Source: NORP309 sp964352735 (GTDB taxonomy: Bacteria; Pseudomonadota; Gammaproteobacteria; Xanthomonadales; Marinicellaceae). Taken from it: a stretch of DNA of 64,000 nt. The position numbers were made by a program, and so were the translations under genes. The notes under the pieces were generated by a model. That model was given only the letters and a program-made list of their open reading frames with translations. It was not told the origin of the DNA and did no database searches. The stretch lies in contig CAYGTC010000015.1 in NCBI GenBank assembly GCA_964352735.1, positions 1-64,000 on the forward strand. Reading direction: 5' to 3'. The first letter of the stretch is position 1; the number at the start of each line of letters is the position of its first letter. Of the stretch, positions 1 to 9,024 are shown piece by piece.

Positions 1-370
1 TCAAATATTGAGAATCTAGATTATGAAACAGGACTCTTGTGCAGAGCCATGAAATTCATTACTAAAAAACTCTATGCACTTATTAATAAACGCCTCATAA
101 AACATATTACTTGTATATCAGTGTACGTTTATGTATAATAAATATCAGCATTAAACTATTTAAACGTTTACATTATTATTCATAATAAACATTATGCAGA
201 TTAAATAGAGCACCTATATTGATTAAAGATCACCCGATATTATTACTCTAATAAAACACCACTAAAAATGATAGACCGATTAAATATAACTTGCTGATCA
301 GAATCGTAGTTAAAACAACTTAAGGACGAGTGGTATTTAATTGAATTAATTAAATCACAAAGGCATTATT
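1..370. other. AT-rich leader region, no gene recognised
   Basis: No convincing coding frame, RNA gene or repeat was found here. The stretch is very AT-rich and probably contains the promoter of the downstream protease gene, but no clear -35/-10 pair stands out. Only a weak AAGG lies before the ATG at 371. Confidence 0.5.
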
Positions 371-2470
371 ATGAAAATAAATAAAAACTATTCACGATCT
401 ACTATAGATCCCACTAAAACTGAATCAAAAATAAATTTTGATGCAGGTAATAAAACAAATACAATCAGGTATCAACCATTGTCACAAATAATAATACTGG
501 TACTGATGTCATTTGTGTCTGTTATTCAGGCACAAATGGCTCCTGCTTCTTTTGATGAGCAGTCACTGACATGGGAATCAGAAGTTCACGACGGTACCAA
601 ACATAAGTTTAGCAACCACTATTTGGCGGAAAGTAAGGTGGTTACTATTGATAAAGCTCCATGGCTGCGACTCTTTTTCGACCAAACAAATTTAGGTAAA
701 TTTAGTTATGTAGTCATAACCTCATTAAAGGATGGTGCAGAGCAGAAATTAGATGCAAACCACCTATTACGTTGGCAAAACACCAGTGCCTTCTTTAATG
801 GAGATGCCGTACAGATAGATTTATATGTTTCGCCACAGGAAGAAAATGTCTTTGTTAGATTAGACCATGTCATGATCGGTAGAGAAAAAACAGACTCCGA
901 AAAAAGCGCAAATAAAAGCATCTGTGGCAGTAGTGATAACCGAAGCGCCTCTAATAATCCTGCAATTGGAAGAATTGCTCCTGTTGGTTGTACTGGCTGG
1001 ATTACCAGTAATGGTTTACATGTCACAGCAGGCCATTGCTTCCCAGCTGCAAATAATGATGTCTTACAATTCAATGTCCCTCCATCATTAGCCAATGGTG
1101 TCATTCAACACCCTAATCCTATCGATCAATATGCCATAGACCCTATGTGTGTTGATTCTACTAATGGTGGAGTTGGTAATGATTGGGGCGTATTTTCTGT
1201 ATCTGATAACCCCATATCAGGCCTACAACCTATTGATGCACAAGGAGCCAGTTTTACTGTTGTTCAAGATCTGGGCGCTAACCCATTGAGAATTACAGGT
1301 TATGGGGTGGATGGCCCTGCGCCAAACTTTGGTAACCCTCCTCCAAGAAATGTAGATAATCAAACTCAACAAACCCACACTGGTAATAATACAGGATCAA
1401 CTGGGACAACCATGAGGTATTCGATTGATACTCAAGGTGGAAACTCAGGCAGCCCAATTATAAATAACTCACAGAACACCCTATCAGTTGGTGTACATAC
1501 CCATGGTGGTTGTAGCGCAGGTGGTGGCAACAATAATGGCACCAGTGCTTTTAATGCCAATTTTTGGAATGCTTTAAACATGAGTTGTGATGCTGATTTA
1601 TGGATTCGAGATACCACCAGTGATACTGGCCTTGAACCAGATCCAGCCACAGTAGGACAATCTATGTGGCAGAGCCCTGATATTTGGGTTAGAAACAGTC
1701 AAGATGGTGTTTATATTCATCAAAACCCAGAATTTGGACAAATAAACCATGTTTATACAAGGGTTAGAAATCGCAGTACTGAAAAAAATGCCAGTGGTGA
1801 CCTTGAACTTTACTATGCTAATGCCAGTACAGGTTTAAGTTGGGATTCAGATTGGACTCATTTTGGAACCATGTCCATAACAAATTTATCTCCAAATACC
1901 ATACAAGATATTTCATTACCTTGGTCACCTCCTGGAACAGGGCACTACTGTATCGTTTCCCGTTGGAACTCTCCCATTGAGCCAATGACATTCCCTGAAA
2001 CAACCAGTATTAATAATAATACCAGAAATAATAACAACATCGCCTGGAGAAATACCACAGTTGTGGATTTAGAATCGATTAATGAACCAGAGGATTTTAA
2101 TGTATTAGTTAGAAATACCAGTCGCCAGAAAGACAAAATCATGTTAACTTTTGTCATTCCAGAACGAGAGTCTGATGAAACGTTTTTAGATATTGGAACC
2201 ATAGCTATCAAATTACCAAGAGGCATTAAAGCGGGACGATCTTCTGGAATTAGATGGATAGATGAAAACACGTTTGAAATTGTAGATATCCGAAAAGCAG
2301 CTCTTTATGATATCGAACTGGAAGGCAAAGAAGTTTTTAAATTGAATCTAACATTCAATTTAAGATCCAGACCTGAAAGAAGAAAACTATTTAATTTCAA
2401 CATTCTACAATTTGACAGTAAAAACGAAAACGTTGGTGGTGAAAACTACGAAGTTCGTATAAATAGATAA
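371..2470 (+). CDS. secreted trypsin-like serine protease
   Basis: A 699-residue chymotrypsin-fold (S1-type) endopeptidase predicted to be exported. The triad is readable: His222 in VTAGHC, Asp271 in GNDWGVF and Ser359 in GGNSGSP. Several Cys residues suggest disulfides. A hydrophobic segment at about residues 37-55, ending VIQAQ, looks like a signal peptide, but it follows an unusually long polar stretch of about 35 residues. No better ATG lies closer to it, so either the n-region is extended or the protein is anchored. The protease domain ends near residue 400. The remaining 300 residues look like beta-rich, immunoglobulin-like accessory domains and hold no recognised sorting signal. It is a single-gene unit. 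The substrate is unknown; the family is clear, the biological role is not. Confidence 0.85.
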   Translation: MKINKNYSRSTIDPTKTESKINFDAGNKTNTIRYQPLSQIIILVLMSFVSVIQAQMAPASFDEQSLTWESEVHDGTKHKFSNHYLAESKVVTIDKAPWLRLFFDQTNLGKFSYVVITSLKDGAEQKLDANHLLRWQNTSAFFNGDAVQIDLYVSPQEENVFVRLDHVMIGREKTDSEKSANKSICGSSDNRSASNNPAIGRIAPVGCTGWITSNGLHVTAGHCFPAANNDVLQFNVPPSLANGVIQHPNPIDQYAIDPMCVDSTNGGVGNDWGVFSVSDNPISGLQPIDAQGASFTVVQDLGANPLRITGYGVDGPAPNFGNPPPRNVDNQTQQTHTGNNTGSTGTTMRYSIDTQGGNSGSPIINNSQNTLSVGVHTHGGCSAGGGNNNGTSAFNANFWNALNMSCDADLWIRDTTSDTGLEPDPATVGQSMWQSPDIWVRNSQDGVYIHQNPEFGQINHVYTRVRNRSTEKNASGDLELYYANASTGLSWDSDWTHFGTMSITNLSPNTIQDISLPWSPPGTGHYCIVSRWNSPIEPMTFPETTSINNNTRNNNNIAWRNTTVVDLESINEPEDFNVLVRNTSRQKDKIMLTFVIPERESDETFLDIGTIAIKLPRGIKAGRSSGIRWIDENTFEIVDIRKAALYDIELEGKEVFKLNLTFNLRSRPERRKLFNFNILQFDSKNENVGGENYEVRINR

Positions 2471-2488
2471 GCTACTACAACACAGTTA

Positions 2489-2525
2489 TATAATTCCAGA
2501 GCTTATTAAAAGCCCTGGAATTATA
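2489..2525. repeat. inverted repeat 3' of the protease gene
   Basis: An 11-bp perfect inverted repeat (2489-2499 against 2515-2525) lies 18 bases after the protease stop. No T-run follows on the + strand, so it may stabilise the mRNA 3' end rather than terminate transcription. The rest of 2526-2836 holds nothing recognisable apart from the presumed dbpA promoter. Confidence 0.4.
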
Positions 2526-2836
2526 ATTATAAAAAAAGTCACTAAAAACCTCAGCCCCTTAATATTCCAATTAACTTAGAGTTTACCTCGCTTCATTACA
2601 ATAAGCTCAATTCATAATATTTCACCTCATATAATTATGCTTACATTTGAACGATAAGAAGTGTCTACTATTCTCAGGCAGTAGCAAATTTAGCCATTTT
2701 TTGATCCCTAAATAATAAAAATTCACCTAACTGTATTGAATAAAAAACTAAGAACATACCATGTCTGAAGGCTAAACGTGTAGAATATACGCTTTAAAGC
2801 TTGCCAGTTATTCCTTACAACAACATTGAGAGATAT

Positions 2837-4234
2837 ATGACATCTGATTCTTTTTTTAACTTACCTATTAAACCTGAGTTACTAAACAACCTGGAGTCAT
2901 TGGGTTACATGCAAATGACACCTGTACAAGCTGAAGCATTACCAATGTCGTTATCGGGAAAAGATGTGGTGGTACAAGCAAAAACAGGCTCTGGTAAAAC
3001 TGCTGTTTTTGGCTTAAGCCTACTGAATAATTTAACAGTTGAACATTTGAAAGTTCAAAGTTTGGTATTGTGCCCCACCAGAGAACTGGCTGATCAGGTG
3101 GCAACGGAAATCAGGCGTCTAGCACGAAGCATACCAAATGTTAAAATAGTCACCTTGTGTGGCGGTGTACCCACTAGAAATCAAATAAATTCCTTAACAC
3201 ATGGCGCGCACATTGTCATAGGAACACCAGGTCGTATTCAGGACCACCTAGACAAAGGGAGCTTGAGCCTCGAAAAGTTAAATCATTTTGTACTTGATGA
3301 AGCTGATCGTATGTTAGATATGGGCTTTCAAAAAGCGTTGGACGACATCATTGCCTTTGTCCCAAGCGACAGACAAACTTTATTATTCAGTGCCACTTAC
3401 CCACCCACAATTGCCTCTATTGCTGACAGGGTTATGAAACAACCAGCCATGATTAAAGTAAAAGGCAGCAATCACGCAAATATCCAACAAAGTTTTTACC
3501 GTATTAATAACAATAAAGAAAGGCTACAAGGGATTCAGTCATTAATTCTTAAGCATCGACCCGTTTCTGCTTTGGTATTTTGTAACACCAAAGCAGATAT
3601 TAAAGAGGTCGCACACTTTTTGCTAGACTGTGGTTTTAATGTGTTGGCTTTACATGGAGATTTAGAACAAAAAGACCGTGATCAAACATTGATTAGGTTT
3701 GCTAATAAAAGCGTGACTGTCATGGTCGCCACAGATGTAGCAGCCAGAGGATTAGATATCGATGCGCTAGACATGGTTATCAACTACCATGTGGCCAGTG
3801 ATGTTGAGGTTCACCTTCACCGCATTGGCCGAACAGGCAGGGCCGGCAAGCTTGGCAGTGCCCATTCATTTTATGCAGAGAAAGAAAATTATAAAATGAA
3901 AAGATTGGCTGAATATCTCGATGTTAAAATTAATCCAGAACCATTACCTCAACTGATATCACAACAAACAACTTATAAACCACCTATGATGACTTTAAGA
4001 ATTTCAGGTGGAAAAAAACAAAAACTCAGGGCCGGAGATATACTTGGAGCCTTAACAAGCAAAAGTGGTTCTAACCAGGGTGGTATTGAAGGTCATCAAG
4101 TAGGTAAAATCAATTTATTTGACCTTTGTGCCTATGTTGCAGTAAATCGAGAAGTTGTACAAGTAGCACTGAACACCTTAAAAAAGGGCAAAATGAAAGG
4201 TAAAAATTTCAAAGTATGGTTGTTAAAAGATTGA
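2837..4234 (+). CDS. dbpA: ATP-dependent RNA helicase DbpA
   Basis: A DEAD-box RNA helicase of about 465 residues, acting in 50S ribosome assembly by remodelling 23S rRNA near hairpin 92. Visible motifs in order: Q-motif region (MTPVQAEALP), Walker A (AKTGSGKT), PTRELA, the GG and TPGR motifs, DEAD in VLDEADRMLDMGF, SAT, and the helicase C signatures ATDVAARGLD and HRIGRTGRAG. The C-terminal DbpA RNA-binding domain (from about LRISGGKKQKLRAGDILGAL) separates it from RhlE and SrmB. The chosen ATG at 2837 starts MTSDSFFNL, as in the family. A TTG at 2801 would add 12 residues without family support. A 62-bp piece of this gene is repeated downstream at 4580-4641. Confidence 0.93.
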   Translation: MTSDSFFNLPIKPELLNNLESLGYMQMTPVQAEALPMSLSGKDVVVQAKTGSGKTAVFGLSLLNNLTVEHLKVQSLVLCPTRELADQVATEIRRLARSIPNVKIVTLCGGVPTRNQINSLTHGAHIVIGTPGRIQDHLDKGSLSLEKLNHFVLDEADRMLDMGFQKALDDIIAFVPSDRQTLLFSATYPPTIASIADRVMKQPAMIKVKGSNHANIQQSFYRINNNKERLQGIQSLILKHRPVSALVFCNTKADIKEVAHFLLDCGFNVLALHGDLEQKDRDQTLIRFANKSVTVMVATDVAARGLDIDALDMVINYHVASDVEVHLHRIGRTGRAGKLGSAHSFYAEKENYKMKRLAEYLDVKINPEPLPQLISQQTTYKPPMMTLRISGGKKQKLRAGDILGALTSKSGSNQGGIEGHQVGKINLFDLCAYVAVNREVVQVALNTLKKGKMKGKNFKVWLLKD

Positions 4235-4579
4235 AGTATTAAAATAGCATCCAACTCTGTACATATTGTGCTGATTCAATACAGAACCTCCAGGAATGTA
4301 GGAGTGTTTGAGATGGTGATGACTTCCATGTTTTATTTTAGTGGTCATTAATTAGTCAATAGGATGAATCATGTTATTCATGAGGCATCGAATAAACAAC
4401 CAAAAAAACAGGTATTTGTAAGATTTGGATTGATAAAATGGCTTTTCCTATTCTCTGTAGAATGGGCTTCACCGACCACAAACCTTTAACAAACCACTAT
4501 TATTGACAAAACAATAACAATTCACATTAGAATTTATATTGGCATACCCAACAATCAAAGATGGCTAAAACTCATCCTG

Positions 4580-4641
4580 CAACTGGTATTGCAACAAACA
4601 AGGTATAATCCACCTATGATGACTTTAAGAGTTTCAGAGGT
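4580..4641 (+). pseudogene. degenerate duplicate of a dbpA segment
   Basis: These 62 bases align without gaps to 3950-4011 inside dbpA (constant offset 630), at the start of the region encoding the C-terminal RNA-binding domain. About ten substitutions separate the two copies, and the copy is not part of an open frame. It sits in the otherwise empty 4235-4700 interval, in which nothing else was recognised. It may be a scar of a former tandem dbpA copy or of a recombination event. Confidence 0.6.
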
Positions 4642-4700
4642 GAACTTGACAAACCAATAATATTAATATATTATTTTTCGTACTAAATAAGAGCAATATC

Positions 4701-5423
4701 ATGCACTTCTCTGTTTTATCTGTCTTGCTGTTCCATTCATTTTGTCTTATCGCCATTGCAGCGCCTCATCATCCGATACAGAAAATTCAACATGAGCACA
4801 AATTACTGTCCATTATCTATGAGCCGAGCCAGGCTTTTACTCCAGCTGTGTTGTCTTCAGCACAAAAAAACAACCAACAATTCTTAATGGCTAAAGTGAA
4901 TGGCAAGAACAAATATGACATCAGTCTCAACTTCTTTAACAATCAATGGCAAGGAATTCTCATTGATGATGGCAAAATCTACCAAATCATGCAAAATGAA
5001 CAAGCCGAGCTAATCACACAATTGTTACAAATTGAGGAACAAAACACGCCCTTGGTTCAAGATGAAATCATAAAAAGACCCAACAACCAGCCACAGTTTT
5101 TAACCCACAACAGTTATACAAAGGCGCAACCAGAGAGAACCTTACGCACCGACATTGTTGTTGATCAACAGCACTTTGAATTGTATGGCCAAAACGTCAG
5201 CAGCGATCGATTGATGTCCATGATCAACAACGCGGCCTTGATTTACCAACAACAAACCAACTTGCAGATACTGGTCGAAAGCATAACTTACTATAATCAA
5301 GACAACGATCCATTTTCAAATAACACAAGCAAAAAGGACAGGCCTTTTGTAGGAAAAAACCTACAAAAACTTCAGCATTTTGCCATTATATTCTTTTCTT
5401 TGATTTGCTATGCTACACACTGA
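4701..5423 (+). pseudogene. 5' part of a secreted M12B-like metalloprotease gene, cut by an element
   Basis: The 240-codon frame starts with a signal peptide (hydrophobic core, then IAIAAPHH). A propeptide-like region follows, and from about residue 147 the beginning of a reprolysin-type (M12B) catalytic domain: TDIVVDQQHFELYGQ, then NLQILVESITYYNQDNDPF. The zinc motif HExxHxxGxxH expected further on is absent. From about base 5336 the reading frame is formed by the left end of the transposase element, giving a meaningless tail that stops at 5423. No 3' half was found in the window. The protease assignment rests on the pro-region and first catalytic strands only. Confidence 0.6.
5345..5368. 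repeat. left-end hairpin of the transposase element
   Basis: A perfect 9-bp inverted repeat, TTTTGTAGG / CCTACAAAA, around a six-A loop. The second copy at about 57,502-57,520 keeps a hairpin although its sequence differs (GTGGG pairing with CCTAC and related bases), as expected if the folded single strand is recognised by an HUH transposase. Confidence 0.6.
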
Positions 5424-5436
5424 CAAGGAGAAAATC

Positions 5437-6360
5437 ATGACCAAAGCACGTAAATATCAATTATCAGTCAAAGACACACCCTATTATCACCTCATCTCTC
5501 GATGTGTACGCAGGGCTTTTCTCTGTGGTAAAAGTGGTAACCAATCCTTTGAGCACCGCAGACAGTGGATTGTTGATCGCATGAATTTTTTATCATCAAT
5601 CTTTGCCATAGATATCTGTGCATATGCCATCATGAGCAATCACTACCACCTTGTGATCAAAGTCAACTCCACCTATAAATGGTCTGACAAACAGGTATTA
5701 AGTATGTGGTCAGCATTGTTTAAACTGCCGCTATTGTGTGAAAGTCATATAAAAGGTGAACAATTGAACAAAGTCCAGTTAAAAGTTGTTGATTTTCACA
5801 TTGCCCAATATCGTAAACGCTTAATGGATATATCATGGTTCATGAAATGTTTGAATCAATACATAGCCATTAAAGCCAATAGAGAAGATAATGTAAAGGG
5901 TCACTTTTTTGAGTCTCGATTCAAATCTCAGGCCCTACTTGATGAAAGAGCTTTATTGACTTGCATGGCTTATGTTGACCTCAATCCCATTCGTGCAGCC
6001 ATAGCACAAACACCAGAACAATCTGACTTTACTTCAATTCAGGATAGAATTAATAATAAAGATACCAATCTTTTGAGCTTTGATCATGATGGAATACCCT
6101 ATAATCTCACTGATTATATTGCATTGGTTGATTACAATGGTCGTATCCAATTGGATAATAAAAGAGGATACATTCCTGATGATATTGAAAATGTCTTTTC
6201 GCGGTTAAAACTTAATCCTGACTTTTGGTTAGATGAACTTAAGCATTTTCGATCCAAGGGCAGAACAGCGGTTGGCACCATTGCTCAACTTAAATCATTT
6301 TGTCAAAGCATCAAATCCAAATTTATAGTTGGTTATGCCTTGAATCCTACAACGGAGTAA
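5437..6360 (+). CDS. Y1 (HUH) transposase, REP-associated/IS200-like
   Basis: A 307-residue single-strand DNA transposase of the Y1 family. The HUH motif is HYH at residues 69-71 in MSNHYHLVI. The probable catalytic tyrosine is Tyr179 in AYVDLNPIRAA, the signature of the REP-associated (RAYT-type) branch. The ATG at 5437 is preceded by AAGGAG at 5425-5430; an in-frame ATG at 5410 overlaps the upstream truncated frame and lacks such a site. The gene is intact, and two partial copies lie at 56.36 and 57.58 kb. Whether it moves itself or only mobilises the flanking TGCCTGTCC repeats cannot be told from sequence. Confidence 0.85.
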   Translation: MTKARKYQLSVKDTPYYHLISRCVRRAFLCGKSGNQSFEHRRQWIVDRMNFLSSIFAIDICAYAIMSNHYHLVIKVNSTYKWSDKQVLSMWSALFKLPLLCESHIKGEQLNKVQLKVVDFHIAQYRKRLMDISWFMKCLNQYIAIKANREDNVKGHFFESRFKSQALLDERALLTCMAYVDLNPIRAAIAQTPEQSDFTSIQDRINNKDTNLLSFDHDGIPYNLTDYIALVDYNGRIQLDNKRGYIPDDIENVFSRLKLNPDFWLDELKHFRSKGRTAVGTIAQLKSFCQSIKSKFIVGYALNPTTE

Positions 6361-6602
6361 ATACATTCAAGCAAAATCTATGGTTCAGTATCCGCCCTGA
6401 TGGATAAGTGTGCCAAAATTTCATACCATTTATGATTTTTAGTTTATATTTCTATTTTTTTTCCTGCTATTTTAAATTCAGCCGCAGATTTTAAGCGCAA
6501 TCATAATCCTGAAATTTAGAAAATCAATCAATTTTCACATATAAAAAAGTGCATGTCCTATTTTGCTTTTCTTGAAATTTAGAAAATCAGTCAATTTTCT
6601 TA

Positions 6603-6702
6603 NNNNNNNNNNNNNNNNNNNNNNNNNNNNNNNNNNNNNNNNNNNNNNNNNNNNNNNNNNNNNNNNNNNNNNNNNNNNNNNNNNNNNNNNNNNNNNNNNN
6701 NN
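6603..6702. other. assembly gap of 100 N
   Basis: Exactly 100 N, the conventional size for a gap of unknown length. The left flank ends TCAGTCAATTTTCTTA and the right flank begins TGTAAAAAAG. In the second repeat unit (6961-6990) these two sequences are directly joined, so the gap probably conceals additional repeat units, not unrelated DNA. Confidence 0.95.
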
Positions 6703-6772
6703 TGTAAAAAAGTTCATGTCCTAATCTGTTCTAAAAAGTGCATGTCCTTGACTACCTTTTTAGCACCTAAAA

Positions 6773-6810
6773 TATAAAAACCTTTGAGAATTATCCCAAA
6801 GGTTTTTATA
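6773..6810. repeat. 14-bp stem hairpin inside the repeat unit
   Basis: Bases 6773-6786 pair perfectly with 6797-6810 around a 10-base loop; the core is AAAACCTTTG / CAAAGGTTTT. The second unit keeps the hairpin at 7031-7067 with one bulged base. It may act as a bidirectional terminator or as a REP-like structure recognised by the transposase. Confidence 0.6.
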
Positions 6811-7111
6811 GACTTCGAATAATTAGAAGTGCCTGTCCTTGACTGGCTTTTGCCAAAATTTCATACCATTTATGATTTTTAGTTTATATTTCTATTTTTT
6901 TCCTGTTTTTTAAATTCAGCCGCAGATTTTAAGCACAATCTTAATCTTGAAATTTAGAAAATCAGTCAATTTTCTTATGTAAAAAAGTTCATGTCCTAAT
7001 CTGTTCTAAAAAGTGCATGTCCTTGACTACCTATAAAACTTTGAGAATTATCCCAAAGGTTTTATAGACTTCGAATAGTTAGAAGTGCCTGTCATTGACT
7101 ATTAGTTAGAA

Positions 7112-8590
7112 GTGCCTGTCCTTGACTGGCTTCTTGACTGGCTTCTCGAATTACTCGGAGAAGGTGCAGTTGGAGAGGTTTATCTCGTTGAACAACGAGA
7201 TGAAATGGTTAGGCAGTTAGCATTGAAGCGTATTAAGAAAGGAATGGATTCTGACCTCATATTGTCTAGATTTGAATCAGAGCGTAAAGCATTAACATTG
7301 ATGAATCATCACAATATAACCACCATATTTGACAGCGGTGTAGATGATTGCGGCAGAGCCTATTTTGTGATGGAGTATGTCGCTGGTGATCATATTACTG
7401 AATTTTGTGATGACAGAAAATTGACCATTACCGAACGGATTAAGTTATTTTTACAGGTGTGTGATGGTGTGTTGCATGCTCATCAAAAAGGTTTGATACA
7501 TAGAGATATAAAATCCAAGAATATATTGGTAGACTCTCAAGCTGGACAAGCTGATGTGGTCAAGGTCATTGATTTTGGCGTGATTAAGTCCCTAACAACG
7601 AAACTCACTGATGGAACGCTGCATACTCAAATCGGCACATTTGTTGGCTCTATTGATTATGCAAGCCCAGAACAGATAATGGGTAAAAGTAATTCAATAG
7701 ATATACGTTCAGATATTTATTCGCTTGGAGTAGTCCTATATGAACTGCTGGTTGGATTAAGGCCCTTTAATGATTATACTGCTGGGGATATTTCTACATT
7801 TCAGTATATGGATGAGGTCAAAAAACGAAGTATGCCAGACCCATCAATACTATTAAATCAACGTGGTACAAAAGATCTTATTGACATAACGGGTAAACGT
7901 TCAACTGATTTTAAAACCCTTCGAAAAAAACTGAGTGGAGAAATAATTTGGATAACTCAAAAATGCCTAGAACAAAAGCCTAACGAACGCTATCAAACTG
8001 TTAACGAGCTTAAGAAAGATTTATCAAGATGGTTAAATAATTTTCCTGTCGAGGCCAAAAATACAGGTTTTATTTATAAATTAAAAAAAGGGATCATCAG
8101 AAATAAAAATCAAGTAAGTGTACTCTTATCTCTTTTAATCTTGACAATCATTGTTTTTTTCCTAACTGATAGACTCTATCAAAATAATAAAGAAAACAAT
8201 GAACATATTAAGATTGTAATAGAATCACAAATTGAACAATTCAATTCAATTAATCCAACAATTATTGGTATAAACTTATATAAAAAACTCAGTGCTTCAA
8301 TGGATGAATATTTATCCAGTTCAAATTTAACCAAAGAACAGAAGAGATTTTTTAAGTTTCATGCAAAAAAACATCTTGATAATTTTGATTTTGCTAGCAA
8401 CAGTATTGAAGAAATAGAACAACTATACTTTAAACCCATCATTGAAAAACTTGATAAAAATTATAAAGGTTTACCACTGTATCAGGCAGATATTTACGCT
8501 GCAATTTCTCAAATATATTTTAACTTTAGCAAATATAAAAGCTCATTAAAGTATGTTGATAAACCATGGCTCTCAAAAGTAAATATCTAA
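7112..8590 (+). CDS. Ser/Thr protein kinase, 5'-truncated and frameshifted (pseudogene candidate)
   Basis: A Hanks-type kinase: Gly-loop LGEGAVGEVY at residues 15-24, Lys39 in LALKR, HRDIKSKN, the Mg-binding DFG in VIDFGV, and SPEQ of the activation segment. A membrane helix at about 337-356 separates it from a periplasmic sensor part. The kinase fold begins almost at the first codon. The start is a GTG inside the repeat word GTGCCTGTCCTTGACT, so the natural N-terminus and promoter are probably lost. The frame ends at 8590, but homologous TPR sequence continues in the next two frames, so the full gene would run to 9544. A deletion of one A in the AAAA run near 8577 would explain the first break. 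Confidence 0.75.
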   Translation: MPVLDWLLDWLLELLGEGAVGEVYLVEQRDEMVRQLALKRIKKGMDSDLILSRFESERKALTLMNHHNITTIFDSGVDDCGRAYFVMEYVAGDHITEFCDDRKLTITERIKLFLQVCDGVLHAHQKGLIHRDIKSKNILVDSQAGQADVVKVIDFGVIKSLTTKLTDGTLHTQIGTFVGSIDYASPEQIMGKSNSIDIRSDIYSLGVVLYELLVGLRPFNDYTAGDISTFQYMDEVKKRSMPDPSILLNQRGTKDLIDITGKRSTDFKTLRKKLSGEIIWITQKCLEQKPNERYQTVNELKKDLSRWLNNFPVEAKNTGFIYKLKKGIIRNKNQVSVLLSLLILTIIVFFLTDRLYQNNKENNEHIKIVIESQIEQFNSINPTIIGINLYKKLSASMDEYLSSSNLTKEQKRFFKFHAKKHLDNFDFASNSIEEIEQLYFKPIIEKLDKNYKGLPLYQADIYAAISQIYFNFSKYKSSLKYVDKPWLSKVNI

Positions 8591-9024
8591 AAGAAAATGA
8601 TACTCAAATTGCTGAATTATTACTATTAAGGAGTCAAATTTTTTTCTGGCTTTGGGATATTGTTGCGGCAGAGGCTGATATTTCTAGTGTTATCGATACT
8701 TATGAATATCATTATGGAAATTTAGATGCTAGAACCTTATCAGCAAAGGTATCTTTTGCTGAAATAATGATGTACATGAAACCTGATTATATTACTTTAC
8801 CATACCTCAATAGCCTATATGATGATCATATGAATCATTATGGTTTTAAAAATTTACAAACCCAAACCGTAAATAGACATATTGGTTCGATATTACGAAC
8901 AATTGGAAGGAATCATGAAGCAAACAAACACCTCAATGATGTGCTTACCATAAGGACAGAGCTTTTACCTGAGGGTGATGCAACACTGTATGATATAAAA
9001 AAAAAAGGATATATCTTTGAATAA
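8566..9024 (+). pseudogene. kinase-TPR gene, middle segment in shifted frame
   Basis: A 152-codon frame rich in TPR-like helices that continues the periplasmic part of the upstream kinase. The overlap of 25 bases and the lack of a ribosome site before 8566 argue that it is not an independent gene. If one base is restored in the A-run near 8577, the kinase frame reads directly into KSKYLKENDTQIAEL. It ends just after a run of ten A (8997-9006), the second likely frameshift. Confidence 0.55.

Larger units (their letters stand above)
5336..6840 (+). mobile_element. Y1-transposase element, copy 1 (right end uncertain)
   Basis: The left boundary was set by comparing this copy with the decayed copy at 57.49-57.79 kb: similarity begins at GGACAGGCC (5336-5344) and continues through a hairpin and TTCAGCATTTTGCCATTATA into the transposase. 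GGACAGGC is the reverse complement of GCCTGTCC, which recurs in the repeats downstream (for example 6831-6838) and after the other copy (56706-56713). The element therefore appears to have inverted ends of this sequence. The right end cannot be fixed because of the tandem repeats and the N gap. Insertion cut the metalloprotease gene on the left. Confidence 0.55.
6413..7135. repeat. tandem array of element-end repeats
   Basis: The array consists of a roughly 275-bp composite unit. Part A (starting CCAAAATTTCATACC) occurs at 6413 and 6853. Part B (starting TGTAAAAAAGTTCATGTCC) occurs at 6703 and 6978. Each B part contains short words of the form AGTGC(C/A)TGTCCTTGACT and a hairpin. At least eight TG(C)(C/A)TGTCC-type words lie between 6541 and 7130. 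The words match the termini of the neighbouring transposase element. The array replaces the expected 5' end of the kinase gene that follows. No gene lies in 6361-7111. Confidence 0.7.

Noticed and set aside
6535..6717. Minus-strand reading frame across the N run
   Set aside because: Most of its codons are undetermined and the remainder is repeat sequence.
6413..7135. Possible CRISPR array
   Set aside because: Units are about 275 bp, composite and lack uniform short repeats with unique spacers; no cas genes are present.
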